Shown here in pieces: positions 8,861 through 17,954 of a stretch of 64,000 nt of DNA; position 1 is the stretch's first letter, and each line of letters begins with the position of its first letter. Origin of the DNA: an uncultured Pelagibacteraceae bacterium. GTDB taxonomy: Bacteria; Pseudomonadota; Alphaproteobacteria; Pelagibacterales; Pelagibacteraceae. The stretch is from NCBI GenBank assembly GCA_902538255.1, contig CACBEJ010000001.1, positions 124,001 to 188,000 on the forward strand. Reading direction: 5' to 3'. Both the position numbers and the translations under genes were made by a program. The notes under the pieces were generated by a model. The model saw only the letters and a program-made list of their open reading frames with translations. It searched no databases and was not told where the DNA came from.

Positions 8861-8888
8861 CTTGAAGTATCAAAAATAATTACCATTT
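8861..8888 (+). promoter_or_regulatory. candidate heat-shock (sigma-32/RpoH) promoter of hslV
   Basis: CTTGAAG at 8861-8867 and TACCATTT at 8881-8888, 13 bases apart, resemble the enterobacterial sigma-32 boxes CTTGAAA and CCCCATNT. hslVU is a classic heat-shock operon. The -10 box ends only seven bases before the ATG, so the mRNA would be nearly leaderless. The -10 fit is partial, so this is weaker than the dnaK site. Confidence 0.45.
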
Positions 8889-8895
8889 ATTAAGT

Positions 8896-9411
8896 ATGAC
8901 AACAATTGTACTAGTTAGAAAAAACAATGAAGTAGTCGTTGCTGGTGATGGACAAGTAAGTATGGGAAATACAGTTGTTAAAAGCACTGCTTCAAAAGTT
9001 AGAAAAATTGAGAAAAGAGATGTTGTTGCAGGATTTGCAGGATCAACTGCTGATGCACTTACTTTATTCGAAAGATTAGAAGGTAAATTGGAAAAACACG
9101 CAGGAAATTTATCTAGAGCTGCTGTTGAATTAGCAAAAGACTGGCGAACTGATAAATATTTAAGAAGATTAGAAGCGTTAATGGCAGTTGGAGACAAAAG
9201 TAATAGTTATATTATTTCTGGAACCGGTGATGTTTTAGAGCCTGAGGGAGATGTAATTGGAATAGGTTCTGGTGGTAATTACGCGTTAGCAGCTGGAAAA
9301 GTATTAATGGAAGGCAACATGTCTGCCGAAGAGGTGGCAAAAAAAGCAATTAAAGTTGCAGCAGATATATGTGTATTCACTAATGATAATGTTAAAATTG
9401 AAAAAATATAA
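8896..9411 (+). CDS. hslV: ATP-dependent protease peptidase subunit HslV (ClpQ)
   Basis: HslV is the threonine peptidase that forms the proteolytic chamber of the HslUV complex in the cytoplasm. The start is fixed by the sequence MTTIVLVRK, because removal of the methionine exposes the catalytic Thr1. The motif [10 protein letters not shown] and the [11 protein letters not shown] loop match the family, and 171 residues is normal. Its last base overlaps the first base of the hslU ATG, giving tight coupling. Confidence 0.98.
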   Translation: MTTIVLVRKNNEVVVAGDGQVSMGNTVVKSTASKVRKIEKRDVVAGFAGSTADALTLFERLEGKLEKHAGNLSRAAVELAKDWRTDKYLRRLEALMAVGDKSNSYIISGTGDVLEPEGDVIGIGSGGNYALAAGKVLMEGNMSAEEVAKKAIKVAADICVFTNDNVKIEKI

Positions 9412-10784
9412 TGGATAATTCAAACGTAACTCAATTACATCCTAAAGATAAAAATCAAAAAGAAGAAGCTTCTTTGGTAAGTTCTTTATCTCCAAGAGAA
9501 ATTGTTTCAGAGCTAGATAGGTTTGTCGTTGGACAAAACAAAGCTAAAAGAGCTGTTGCGGTTGCTTTAAGAAATAGATGGAGAAGACAAGCTCTAAAGG
9601 GTGAAATGAAAAATGAAGTTTTGCCAAAAAATATTTTAATGATTGGACCAACGGGGGTGGGAAAGACAGAGATTTCCAGAAGATTATCAAAACTTGCAGA
9701 AGCTCCTTTTGTAAAAGTTGAAGCCACTAGATTTACAGAAGTTGGATATGTTGGAAGAGATGTTGAACAAATCGTCAGAGATTTAATTGAAATAGCAATC
9801 TCAATGGAAAAAGTAAAAAAAAGGAAAGAAGTTTTTGCTCAGGCTCAAAAAGCAGCTGAGGAGAAAGTTTTAGATGCTTTAGTTGGGAAAAAAGCGAGTT
9901 TAGCTACAAGAGAAAGTTTTAGAAAAAGACTTAGAAATGGTGATTTAGATGATAACGAAATTGAAATAGCTGTTAGTGACAGTGGATCTGGTGGTGCATC
10001 TTTCGAAATACCTGGAATGCCTGGCGCAAATGTTGGAATGATTAACATTGGTGAGATGATTGGAAAGTCAATGGGCAATAAGGAAAAAAAGAAAAAAATG
10101 ACAGTTAAAGAGTCCCACGAAATTTTAATTAATGATGAATCGGATAAATTAATAGAACAAGATAAAATTATCAAAGCCGCGAAACTTTCAACAGAAAATA
10201 ATGGAATAGTTTTTCTTGATGAAATAGATAAGATTTCAGCCAGAACTGACAGGGTTGGTGGTGATGTTTCAAGAGAGGGTGTTCAAAGAGATCTTTTGCC
10301 TTTAATTGAAGGAACAACCGTGAATACCAAACATGGTCCAATAAAAACTGATCATATTTTGTTTATAGCATCAGGTGCATTCCAACTTGCTAAACCTTCT
10401 GATCTGTTGCCAGAATTGCAAGGGAGACTGCCAATTAGAGTAGAGTTAGAAGCATTAACTAGTGAGGATTTTAAAAGAATTTTAAGAGAGCCAGACTTCA
10501 GTCTAATTAAACAATATGTTGCTTTGTTAAAAACTGAAAATGTAGATTTAGAATTTTCTGACGATGGTATTGATGCAATTGCCAATATAGCTTCTGAAGT
10601 TAATACTACGGTAGAAAATATTGGTGCGAGACGATTACACACAATCATAGAAAAAATATTAGATGAAATTAGTTTCACAGCTACAGACCGTGCGGGTGAG
10701 AAAATAATTATTAATAAAGAATATATTAATAAAAATTTAGATAATTTGGTTAAAGATACTGACTTATCTAAATTTATACTATAA
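9411..10784 (+). CDS. hslU: ATP-dependent protease ATPase subunit HslU (ClpY)
   Basis: HslU is the AAA+ unfoldase that threads proteins into HslV. The 457-residue protein has Walker [10 protein letters not shown] near residue 84, the pore loop GYVGRD near 108, the charged I domain roughly 130-250, Walker [12 protein letters not shown] near 267 and the sensor-2 [11 protein letters not shown] near 407. The C-terminal tail ends in DTDLSKFIL, matching the tail that activates HslV. It is convergent with the downstream sulfotransferase gene, one base apart. Confidence 0.98.
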   Translation: MDNSNVTQLHPKDKNQKEEASLVSSLSPREIVSELDRFVVGQNKAKRAVAVALRNRWRRQALKGEMKNEVLPKNILMIGPTGVGKTEISRRLSKLAEAPFVKVEATRFTEVGYVGRDVEQIVRDLIEIAISMEKVKKRKEVFAQAQKAAEEKVLDALVGKKASLATRESFRKRLRNGDLDDNEIEIAVSDSGSGGASFEIPGMPGANVGMINIGEMIGKSMGNKEKKKKMTVKESHEILINDESDKLIEQDKIIKAAKLSTENNGIVFLDEIDKISARTDRVGGDVSREGVQRDLLPLIEGTTVNTKHGPIKTDHILFIASGAFQLAKPSDLLPELQGRLPIRVELEALTSEDFKRILREPDFSLIKQYVALLKTENVDLEFSDDGIDAIANIASEVNTTVENIGARRLHTIIEKILDEISFTATDRAGEKIIINKEYINKNLDNLVKDTDLSKFIL

Positions 10785-10785
10785 A

Positions 10786-11631
10786 TTAAATATAACCTAA
10801 TTCTTTCATTTCTGAACTCAAGTTATCTTCGAGCTCCTTAGTAATTTCCTCAGGAAGATTTTTACCTGTATTTTTTTTTCCATACTTAAAAAAAGTAGCA
10901 TAATTTCCATCTTTAGTTTTAATTGCCTCAGGAAAATTATTCTCTTTTTCTAATTTCTGTAAATATTCAAAAGAAGTTGTGCTTAAAACATTTTTTAACT
11001 TTTTTTTATCTACTTCAAGTTTTGTATTAGTAATTTTGGAGATAAATTCCAAAATAAGTTTAAGGTTATCCTCTGGTTTGGATATTAGATCTTCGTATTT
11101 TATAAGCAGATATTTGCCTACCTTGTTGAACTCTTTCCAAGAGTGATAATTTGTAGACCATGATCCGACGTGAGTCACTGATTGATTTTGATTGTCATTA
11201 AGACCTCCAATTGTACGTAATTCAATAAGTCTTTTAAGAGATTCGCTTAACGTTATTTGACTGTGGTTAGCATAAGACAGAATAATTTTTCTTGGGTCTC
11301 TCACAATATAAATGGCCCCCAAGGTATTTTTCAAATCTGTAAATCTATAACCATTGATATCATTTAGAGCAGCATGTGTTTTTAAAAATCTTATCGATTT
11401 ACCGTCTCTTTTGTTAATTTCTTTTTGAACATATATATAATTCTTAACTACTTCATTTTCATTCGTAATATCTATGCCCAAAGTTTTAAATACACCAAAA
11501 TCTGGAAACTTTTTTATATTATTTAACAAATCAAAATTAAATATTCCGTCTTTTGAGAAAAAATAACTAGAAAGCATAGATCTGACTAATGTATTCCCAC
11601 TCTTTGGATAAGATGCCAACCAAATAATCAT
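10786..11631 (-). CDS. PAPS-dependent sulfotransferase family protein (copy 2)
   Basis: This 281-residue protein has the two cofactor motifs of the P-loop sulfotransferases: the 5'-phosphosulfate loop YPKSGNTLVR at residues 8-17 and the 3'-phosphate motif YIVRDPRKIILSY near 108-120, with the arginine and serine that hold PAPS. The late LLIKYEDLI strand also fits. It would move a sulfo group from PAPS to an unknown hydroxyl or amine acceptor. There is no signal peptide, so it should act in the cytoplasm. It is clearly a paralogue of the gene at 11648-12502, 16 bases upstream, and the pair looks like a tandem duplication. Confidence 0.85.
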   Translation of the reverse strand: MIIWLASYPKSGNTLVRSMLSSYFFSKDGIFNFDLLNNIKKFPDFGVFKTLGIDITNENEVVKNYIYVQKEINKRDGKSIRFLKTHAALNDINGYRFTDLKNTLGAIYIVRDPRKIILSYANHSQITLSESLKRLIELRTIGGLNDNQNQSVTHVGSWSTNYHSWKEFNKVGKYLLIKYEDLISKPEDNLKLILEFISKITNTKLEVDKKKLKNVLSTTSFEYLQKLEKENNFPEAIKTKDGNYATFFKYGKKNTGKNLPEEITKELEDNLSSEMKELGYI

Positions 11632-11647
11632 GTTTTATATCATTTAA

Positions 11648-12502
11648 TTATAAATAACCTAATTCTATCATTTCTTTTTTAAATGAGTCTTCAATTTTTT
11701 TTCTTATTTCATCTTCTAAAATATTTTTCCAATTATTTTTTGACCCTAAATTAAAAAATGGAATTTTTTTTCCAGTTTTTATATTTACCTTGCTCTCTAT
11801 AAATCCTTCCTTCTTCTCTAAATCTTTTAATTTTTCAAAACTAGTTGAGTTAATAACGTTATTAATTTTTTTTTTATCAATTGATAAATTAATTTTTTTT
11901 AGTTTATGAATAAAATTCAATATCTGATAAAATGTTTTTTCTTTATCATTTACTAAATCCTCATATTTTACTAATAAATATTTTCCAGGAGATTTAAAGG
12001 ATTTCCAACTGTTAAAATTACTACTCCACGATCCCATATAAACCTTAGTTCTGTCAGAAATATTATCACTTTCTAAATTACCTCCATAATTAATAGAATT
12101 AATCATTCTCTCTGCGGACTCATTTATTGAAATACTATTATGATGGGCATATGAGGTCACAACATTTCTTGGATCTCTAACTATATAAATAGCCCCTAAA
12201 CTATTATTTAAGTCAGTAAATGGATTATTATCAATATTAAATAAATAGCTATGAGTTTTACAAAATTGAATAGAATCTTTTTTATTTATACTTGCCTGAG
12301 CATTTACATAATTTTTAATAACTTCTTTCTCATTTTTTATATCAATTCCTAAATTCTCAAATAGACCAATGTGTGGGAATTGTTTTATATTTTTAATAAT
12401 TTCAAAATTAAATATTCCATCATTTGAAAAAAAATATGACGACAATAACGCTCTTACCAATGTATTTCCACTTTTAGGATATGAGGCTAACCAAACAATC
12501 AT
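11648..12502 (-). CDS. PAPS-dependent sulfotransferase family protein (copy 1)
   Basis: The 284-residue protein opens with the same P-loop (YPKSGNTLVRALLSSYFF from residue 8) and carries YIVRDPRNVVTSY near 112 and LLVKYEDLV near 176. These are the PAPS-binding elements of the sulfotransferase fold. The acceptor is unknown. The two copies are easily aligned over their whole length, yet they have diverged in the middle (residues 55-100 and 125-165), where acceptor specificity usually lies. That suggests different substrates; this is inference. It is followed by copy 2 on the same strand. Confidence 0.85.
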   Translation of the reverse strand: MIVWLASYPKSGNTLVRALLSSYFFSNDGIFNFEIIKNIKQFPHIGLFENLGIDIKNEKEVIKNYVNAQASINKKDSIQFCKTHSYLFNIDNNPFTDLNNSLGAIYIVRDPRNVVTSYAHHNSISINESAERMINSINYGGNLESDNISDRTKVYMGSWSSNFNSWKSFKSPGKYLLVKYEDLVNDKEKTFYQILNFIHKLKKINLSIDKKKINNVINSTSFEKLKDLEKKEGFIESKVNIKTGKKIPFFNLGSKNNWKNILEDEIRKKIEDSFKKEMIELGYL

Positions 12503-12513
12503 ACGTTATATAT

Positions 12514-12927
12514 TTACTTATTTTTTTTTAAATATATATAAAAAGCCCCGCTGCCTCCATCCTCAATAGAGGCTTCAGCAAAAGAGTTTATACACTTATT
12601 TAATTCGATATTATTTCGAATAAATTCAGGAATTGAATATTTTAATATACTTAATTTTTTTGAAACATAAGGATCCTTTTCAACATCAGAATGTAGACCT
12701 TTGCCGGTCACTACAAGCAATTTAGTTATTCCATTTCGATAATTTTCTAAAATAAAATTTTCTATTTTTTTGTTTGCATCCTCTAAAGTATATCCATGCA
12801 GGTCAAGAGATTTTGTATTTATAATTTTTTTTTGGTTATTCTTGAGATCTTTATTAGGCAATTTTTCTTTAGAATTTATGAAATTGTGCCAATCTTTTTT
12901 ATCTTTATTTGAAATTCTGTTATTCAA
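12514..12927 (-). CDS. Smr-domain protein
   Basis: The 137-residue protein is a stand-alone Smr (small MutS-related) domain, with the LDLHGYTLEDA motif near residue 42 and VVTGKGLHS near 76, followed by GGSGAFYIYLKK at the end. Smr domains of this type are DNA or RNA nucleases or nicking enzymes in the cases studied; the target here is unknown. The basic N-terminal 35 residues may bind nucleic acid. It starts immediately after the Tim44-like gene on the same strand. In many alphaproteobacteria an mltA gene lies between these two; it is absent here. Confidence 0.88.
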   Translation of the reverse strand: MNNRISNKDKKDWHNFINSKEKLPNKDLKNNQKKIINTKSLDLHGYTLEDANKKIENFILENYRNGITKLLVVTGKGLHSDVEKDPYVSKKLSILKYSIPEFIRNNIELNKCINSFAEASIEDGGSGAFYIYLKKNK

Positions 12928-13524
12928 TTAATTTAATATATTGACCAACATCCAATTTGGATTTGCCGAAGTGACATCTTTAGAAAACACCCATGTATCA
13001 TATATTTTTTTTATTTTTTCAGGATCACCTGAAACAATCTTATTATCTTTGTCTTTGATACAAGTAATTACTTCTGCAATAAAATTGACGGTAACATTTA
13101 AAATTTTTCCTATTTTCTTGTGTTCTTTTATCACTGCTGAATTTACACCAATAAAAGTTATGTCTGCTCTATGTCCTTTAGAACTTCTCTCTTTTAATGC
13201 CTCATTAAATTTATTGTAAATATCGTTATTTATTAAAGGTTTGCTAGTTGTGATTTTATTATCATTATCACTGAAATCCGTAATTATGGTTTCATATGCA
13301 ATTTTAGCACCTTTTAAAAATTCTTCTTGAGCTTGATCATCAAACTTGTCACCTATTTTTTTTGTGTCTTGTGCTTTTAAATTATTAATAACTTCTTTAA
13401 ATTGTGCGGGAGCTTTACCTTCAAAACCTGTCCTTTTTCCAAGTATTCCCCTCAATCTTAAAAAAATAAATCCAGCTATCATCGCCAATAAAATAATATC
13501 TATATACTCAAAACTATAATTCAT
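12928..13524 (-). CDS. Tim44-like domain protein (TimA type)
   Basis: The 198-residue protein has one N-terminal membrane segment (residues 8-25) followed by LRLRGILGKRTGFEG, the hallmark of bacterial Tim44-like proteins, then a charged linker and the Tim44 domain (residues about 65-197). Mitochondrial Tim44 links the import channel to Hsp70. The bacterial role is not settled but is thought to be membrane-associated. The 18-base gap to the divergent fxsA-like ORF leaves little promoter space. The neighbours fxsA and secB keep the usual alphaproteobacterial order. Confidence 0.88.
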   Translation of the reverse strand: MNYSFEYIDIILLAMIAGFIFLRLRGILGKRTGFEGKAPAQFKEVINNLKAQDTKKIGDKFDDQAQEEFLKGAKIAYETIITDFSDNDNKITTSKPLINNDIYNKFNEALKERSSKGHRADITFIGVNSAVIKEHKKIGKILNVTVNFIAEVITCIKDKDNKIVSGDPEKIKKIYDTWVFSKDVTSANPNWMLVNILN

Positions 13525-13581
13525 GATCTAATAGTAATTACTATGTTGATTAATTTCAACCAGCAATTTAGATTGGGTCAA

Positions 13582-14007
13582 ATGAACTCAATATTATTAA
13601 GTATAATTTTACTACCGATTTTAGAAATCTATCTTTTAATAAAAATAGGATCTCAAATTGGTGCTTTATTTACTATTTTATTAATTTTTAGCACTGCAAT
13701 AATTGGCATATATTATGCAAAATACGAAGGATTAAATACTCTTAAATCTGGATTTGTTAGTTTAAGTAAAAATGAAATCCCAACTTTTGAAATATTATCG
13801 GGTGCTGCAATTGCATTTGCAGCATTACTTTTGATTATTCCAGGATTTTTATCAGATGTTTTTGGATTTTTAATTATTTTTCCAATAACGAGGAAATTTA
13901 TTTTTAGTTATTTCGATACAAAATTTTCTAAAAGAAAATTTAAAAAAGATAAATTTATTGATGGAGAATTTGAAGATATAGAGGATGATAATGACAGAAA
14001 AATATAA
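13582..14007 (+). CDS. fxsA: FxsA family membrane protein
   Basis: FxsA proteins are small inner-membrane proteins; the Escherichia coli member relieves exclusion of phage T7 by the F plasmid, and its normal role is unknown. The sequence shows membrane segments near residues 3-20, 25-43 and 68-95, with the family pattern PILEIYLLIKIGSQIG and PGFLSDVFGFLI. I place the start at the ATG 13582 (141 residues), because the family begins with the first membrane segment. A longer form from 13543 would add 13 residues. Its end overlaps the secB start. Confidence 0.85.
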   Translation: MNSILLSIILLPILEIYLLIKIGSQIGALFTILLIFSTAIIGIYYAKYEGLNTLKSGFVSLSKNEIPTFEILSGAAIAFAALLLIIPGFLSDVFGFLIIFPITRKFIFSYFDTKFSKRKFKKDKFIDGEFEDIEDDNDRKI

Positions 14008-14413
14008 AATTTTAGGTCAATATATTAAAGATCTTTCTAGCGAAACTCCTGACATTGAAACATACTTATACGTTAGAGATTACATATCAAAATACCAACT
14101 TGGAATAGATATAACTTCGAAAGCGCTTAAAAATAAAATGATTGAGGTCAATACAACTTTTAATTTTAGAGATAAAAGCAACTCAAAAAAAAAATCAATT
14201 TTTGAAATAGTTTTTGCAACCATCATTCAAGTCAATGAGAATATTAGAAAGAAGGAAGAATTAGAAAAAATTATTCTCTGTGATTTGCAGGTTGAAATTT
14301 ATCCGAAGCTAGAAAAAGCATTATTAAATTTATTACATAACTCAGGGTATCCTGATATTAAGTTTGATAAAAAAGTTGATTTTGAAAATTTATATAATCA
14401 AAGGTTTAATTAA
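13991..14413 (+). CDS. secB: protein-export chaperone SecB
   Basis: SecB keeps exported proteins unfolded and hands them to SecA. The sequence is diverged but shows the family order: KYKILGQYIKDLSSETPD at the start, then a beta strand rich middle (IFEIVFATIIQVNEN) and the ending LLHNSGYPDIKFDKKVDF followed by NLYNQR. I chose the ATG at 13991 because GAGG at 13981-13984 lies six bases before it; the ATG at 13985 has no space for this ribosome-binding site. The gene overlaps fxsA by 17 bases and the convergent dnaQ by eight. Confidence 0.88.
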   Translation: MTEKYKILGQYIKDLSSETPDIETYLYVRDYISKYQLGIDITSKALKNKMIEVNTTFNFRDKSNSKKKSIFEIVFATIIQVNENIRKKEELEKIILCDLQVEIYPKLEKALLNLLHNSGYPDIKFDKKVDFENLYNQRFN

Positions 14414-15071
14414 AATAATTTTTTTTTAAATTTTTATTCAAATAATTTTTGTGATTAGAAAGTTCCTCTTCTGAGGGTTTAACTACTTTTTTAAAATAAT
14501 TAAAATTTGAGTTTATTTTTTTTGATAATTCTTGATCGCTATTTTGCAAATCTAAAGTTGGTTCTTTTTGGTCAATTAGATTAATATAAACTTTTGCTAA
14601 TAGATCACAGTCTATTAAAGCTGTATGTTTAGTCCTTCGTGAGTTATCGATCCTATATCTTTTACACAGTGCATCAAGACTACTAGGTGAACCTGGATAT
14701 TTATTTCTAGCCAGTACTAGAGTATCAATTATTTCATTTTTTAAATTTTTTTCACCCAGTAAACCAAGTTCATTATTTAGATGGGCAAGATCAAATTCTG
14801 CATTATGAATTATCAATCTTTTGTTTTTTATAAATTCTAAGAACTCACCAACAATTTCATTAAATTTCTTTTGTTTAGATAAGAATTGATCCGTATATCC
14901 ATGAACTTCGAAAGCTTTTTCTGACACTTTTCTCTCAGGATTCAAATAATAGTGAAACTTATTTTTCGTAGGAATTAAATTTTCTAACTCGATACATCCA
15001 ATTTCAACAATTCTATGCCCTTCTTTTACTGATATTCCAGTTGTTTCAGTATCTAACACAATCGCTTTCAT
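14406..15071 (-). CDS. dnaQ: DNA polymerase III epsilon subunit DnaQ (3'-5' exonuclease)
   Basis: DnaQ is the proofreading exonuclease of the replicative polymerase. The three exonuclease motifs are complete: VLDTETTGI (D7, E9), HNAEFDLAHLN near residue 90 and HTALIDCDLLA near 152. The C-terminal 45 residues are the polymerase-binding tail and are lysine- and asparagine-rich. It follows coaE with no gap and forms a minus-strand run coaE-dnaQ leading away from the predicted origin. Confidence 0.96.
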   Translation of the reverse strand: MKAIVLDTETTGISVKEGHRIVEIGCIELENLIPTKNKFHYYLNPERKVSEKAFEVHGYTDQFLSKQKKFNEIVGEFLEFIKNKRLIIHNAEFDLAHLNNELGLLGEKNLKNEIIDTLVLARNKYPGSPSSLDALCKRYRIDNSRRTKHTALIDCDLLAKVYINLIDQKEPTLDLQNSDQELSKKINSNFNYFKKVVKPSEEELSNHKNYLNKNLKKNYFN

Positions 15072-15641
15072 TTATAAAATTTCCTTTAAAATTTTTCTAA
15101 TATCTCTGTTAACATTTTTTTTTATGAAATTATTTTTAATTATAAAATGTGACTTTCTTTTTTTATAATTAGAATTATATTGTATTTTTTTAAAAATATA
15201 AAAAAGTTTACGATTAAAGTTTTCTCTCTTCACTAATCTTTTTTCGATTTCTTTTTTTTTTGAATAAACAAAAATTAAAATATCTCCCTTGCTATTAATT
15301 TTATTTTCTAACAACAATGGTATGTCCAAAATCACTAGTTTATGGTTTTTATTTTTTTTAATGAATAGTTCCATTTTTTTTCTAACTTCTTTGTGGACAA
15401 TATTTACTATTTTTTTTAAATTAGTATTGTTGCTTAATATTGCTTCTGTGATTTGTTTTTTATTTATTGGATAGGTATTTATGTATTTTGGTAACTTTTT
15501 TTTTAACTTGAAAAAAATCTTTTTATTTTTTTTGTAAAGTTTTGATACTTCATGATCTGCATTAAATACAGGGTATCCAAACTGATTAGCAACATAACTT
15601 TTACCTGAACCTATGTCTCCTAAAATTCCTACTCTAATCAT
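15072..15641 (-). CDS. coaE: dephospho-CoA kinase CoaE
   Basis: CoaE phosphorylates the ribose 3'-hydroxyl of dephospho-CoA in the last step of coenzyme A synthesis. The P-loop GDIGSGKSYVA lies at residues 8-18, followed by FNADHEVSKLYKK and the Walker-B-like VILDIPLLLENK near residue 105. Length (189 residues) is slightly short. The composition is extremely rich in lysine, isoleucine and asparagine, in keeping with low GC content. It overlaps the end of aroE by eight bases. Confidence 0.94.
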   Translation of the reverse strand: MIRVGILGDIGSGKSYVANQFGYPVFNADHEVSKLYKKNKKIFFKLKKKLPKYINTYPINKKQITEAILSNNTNLKKIVNIVHKEVRKKMELFIKKNKNHKLVILDIPLLLENKINSKGDILIFVYSKKKEIEKRLVKRENFNRKLFYIFKKIQYNSNYKKRKSHFIIKNNFIKKNVNRDIRKILKEIL

Positions 15642-16434
15642 TATTTAAAATTTCGAGTGTACCACTACCTATTTTTGGCTCAATTCCATGCCATAGCTTA
15701 AACGCCTCTAATGCTTGGAATATAAACATTAATTTCCCATTCTCGGTTTGGTTTCCTAATTTTTTTCCTTCTTTTAAAAAGTTTGTTTCTTCTGGGTTAT
15801 AGATTACATCATAAAATAATTTTTTATCACCACTATTTGAAAAGTCTAAATTGATAATTTCATTGTTTAATCCAAGACTTGTGGCGTTTATAACAACTTC
15901 AAAATCTGTTATTTGCCCCCAGTCTATAATCTCAAGGTCATAAAATTGTTTTTTTATATCTTCTGCTTTTTTTTTGGTTCTGTTAGTTAGTATAATTTTA
16001 GATGCTTGCATTTTTTTTAAAGCAAAAATAATTGAAGGAACAACTCCACCTGCTCCTAATATTAGTACTTTCTTACCTTTCATGCCAAAATTTAAACTTT
16101 TGATTGCTTTTTCAAAACCATAAATATCTGTATTATGACCAATTAAATTTCTACCATTATTAATGATTGTGTTTACAGATTGAGTTTTTTCTGCCTCGGA
16201 GCTTAATTTGTCTAAAAAGGGGATCACCTTTTTTTTAAACGGAACTGTTATATTGCAACCATCTATTTTCTGGTTCCTCATCTTATAGATAAAACTTTCA
16301 ATTTCATTTTCTTCAAGTTTTATTTTTTCGTATATTGCATTAATATTATGTTGTTTAATCCAATAATTTTGAAGCTTAGGTGATAATGAGTGATTTATTG
16401 GGTTTCCTATAACAAAATATCTTTTAATATCCAT
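15634..16434 (-). CDS. aroE: shikimate dehydrogenase AroE
   Basis: AroE reduces 3-dehydroshikimate with NADPH in the pathway to aromatic amino acids. Visible motifs are NPINHSLSPKLQN near residue 11, NITVPFKKKV near 60 (catalytic lysine), the nucleotide loop LGAGGVVPS near 125 and the NRTKKKAE stretch after it, and the C-terminal GKLMFIFQALEAFKLWHG. The 266-residue length is normal. It overlaps both maf upstream (11 bases) and coaE downstream (eight bases). Confidence 0.96.
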   Translation of the reverse strand: MDIKRYFVIGNPINHSLSPKLQNYWIKQHNINAIYEKIKLEENEIESFIYKMRNQKIDGCNITVPFKKKVIPFLDKLSSEAEKTQSVNTIINNGRNLIGHNTDIYGFEKAIKSLNFGMKGKKVLILGAGGVVPSIIFALKKMQASKIILTNRTKKKAEDIKKQFYDLEIIDWGQITDFEVVINATSLGLNNEIINLDFSNSGDKKLFYDVIYNPEETNFLKEGKKLGNQTENGKLMFIFQALEAFKLWHGIEPKIGSGTLEILNND

Positions 16435-17014
16435 GAATTTTTAAATACTCCTTAATTTTTTTAATTGGTAAACCCATTATAGTATCTTCATCACCATTTA
16501 TGCTTGCAAATAAATTTCTTCCCTCCCCTTCAATTTGATAGACGTTATATGCAAAGAGAGTTTCATCAGATATTTTGGTTAAATATTCCTCTAATTCATT
16601 TTCAGAAAAATTTTTCATAGTTAATTTTGCTTTATCGGTAATATTCCAAATCATCAATCCATTTTTCGAAATACAAACAGAACTGATCAAAAAATGTGAT
16701 TTACCATTTAGTTTTTTTAATATTTCAATTGCTTCTTTTCTGTTTTTAGGTTTTGATATTATTTCTCCATCAAGATCTATAACGCTGTCCGCGCCTAGAA
16801 CTAAATTTTCAGTATTTTTTAAACTAACTTTATTTGCTTTTAGTTCTGCTAGATTTTTTGAAATAATCTCTGGTGAGGCTCTTTCTTTGATTAAATTCAA
16901 TTTTACAATGTCTTCGTCTACATTTGAGTGTTCTACGACACTTTTAATATTGTTTTTATCCAAAATTTCTTTTCTAACTTTGCTTTTAGAAGCGAGAATA
17001 ATTTTATTTTGCAT
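16424..17014 (-). CDS. maf: Maf family nucleotide pyrophosphatase
   Basis: Maf proteins hydrolyse non-canonical or housekeeping nucleoside triphosphates to monophosphates and can delay septation when overproduced. Motifs ILASKSKVRKEIL at residues 5-17, LGADSVIDLDG near 68-78 and the basic site SKPKNRKEA match the family. Whether it is the dTTP/UTP type or the 7-methyl-GTP type cannot be told by eye. It overlaps ppsR by 11 bases. Confidence 0.92.
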   Translation of the reverse strand: MQNKIILASKSKVRKEILDKNNIKSVVEHSNVDEDIVKLNLIKERASPEIISKNLAELKANKVSLKNTENLVLGADSVIDLDGEIISKPKNRKEAIEILKKLNGKSHFLISSVCISKNGLMIWNITDKAKLTMKNFSENELEEYLTKISDETLFAYNVYQIEGEGRNLFASINGDEDTIMGLPIKKIKEYLKIHGY

Positions 17015-17831
17015 TATTTAAGTATATTTCATGTATTTTGATAATTGATGCTGCAGTTTCTTCTACAGATTTCCTTGTCACGTCTATAAGGGGCCATTTG
17101 TATTTTTGAAATGTTTTTTTGGCATCTAAAACCTCTTTTTTGATATTGTCTAAATTTGTATATTTAATATTTTCAATTTCTCTAAGTGAGTTCATTCTGT
17201 TTTTTCTTAAATCTGCCAACCTTTCGGGCTCTGTGCTTAATCCTACAACACAAGTCATTTGTGGATTCTGTTTAAGCTTTTCCGGTAAAGAGTTTTCGTT
17301 TACCAAAGGAATATTAGATGTTTTGAAGCCTTTATTTGCAAGATAAATAGAGGTTGGAGTTTTGCTTGTTCTACTAACGCCTACAAGTATTATATCTGAT
17401 TTATCAATTTCAGTTATTAAATTTCCATCATCATGATTCATTGTAAATTGAATTGCTTCAATTCTATCATAGTATTCCTCATTCAATATATGTTGGCCAC
17501 TTGGTTCATGGGTTGCTTTTTGATTTAGTATTTTAGAAAAATTTAAAATTAAATTACCCAAAACACCAAAACAAGGAATTTTTTTATCTTCACTTCCTTT
17601 TGTTAAATATTTAGCCAGGTTATTATCAACAATAGTGTACAAAATAATTGAATTTTTATTTTGTTCTGCATCTTCCAAGATTTTAAAGATTTGATTTTCT
17701 GTACGTGTAAATGAATATGAACGAACTTTGTATTCTATGTTTAAAAATTGAGCCTTTAATGCAAGAAAAATTCTATCAAGAGTTTCCCCAGTTGAGTCCG
17801 ATATTAAATATATTTTATATGTATTATTCAT
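17004..17831 (-). CDS. ppsR: pyruvate,phosphate dikinase / PEP synthase regulatory protein (DUF299 kinase-phosphorylase)
   Basis: This family both phosphorylates (with ADP) and dephosphorylates a threonine on pyruvate,phosphate dikinase or PEP synthase to switch it off and on. The 275-residue protein has YLISDSTGETLDRIF near residue 8 and the P-loop-like GVSRTSKTPTSIYLANKG near 151. Which dikinase it controls is not shown in this window. It is the first gene on the minus-strand side of the predicted origin. Confidence 0.93.
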   Translation of the reverse strand: MNNTYKIYLISDSTGETLDRIFLALKAQFLNIEYKVRSYSFTRTENQIFKILEDAEQNKNSIILYTIVDNNLAKYLTKGSEDKKIPCFGVLGNLILNFSKILNQKATHEPSGQHILNEEYYDRIEAIQFTMNHDDGNLITEIDKSDIILVGVSRTSKTPTSIYLANKGFKTSNIPLVNENSLPEKLKQNPQMTCVVGLSTEPERLADLRKNRMNSLREIENIKYTNLDNIKKEVLDAKKTFQKYKWPLIDVTRKSVEETAASIIKIHEIYLNNAK

Positions 17832-17945
17832 GAATAAGTGGTTATTAAATTTGTATTATTTTAACTATTTTGCATAATTAAATATTTTTCAAATTAAGCT
17901 TGTAAAATCTAGTTTTTATTAACAATAATATTAAATGGCTTAAAA

Positions 17946-17954
17946 CTATCCACA
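17946..17954 (+). other. DnaA box (one mismatch)
   Basis: CTATCCACA differs from the strong DnaA box TTATCCACA at the first base only. It lies in the centre of the predicted oriC and is followed by an A-run. Confidence 0.6.

Noticed and set aside
9845-10174. 109-codon open frame opposite hslU
   Set aside because: Antisense shadow of a well-supported gene, with a low-complexity serine- and leucine-rich product.
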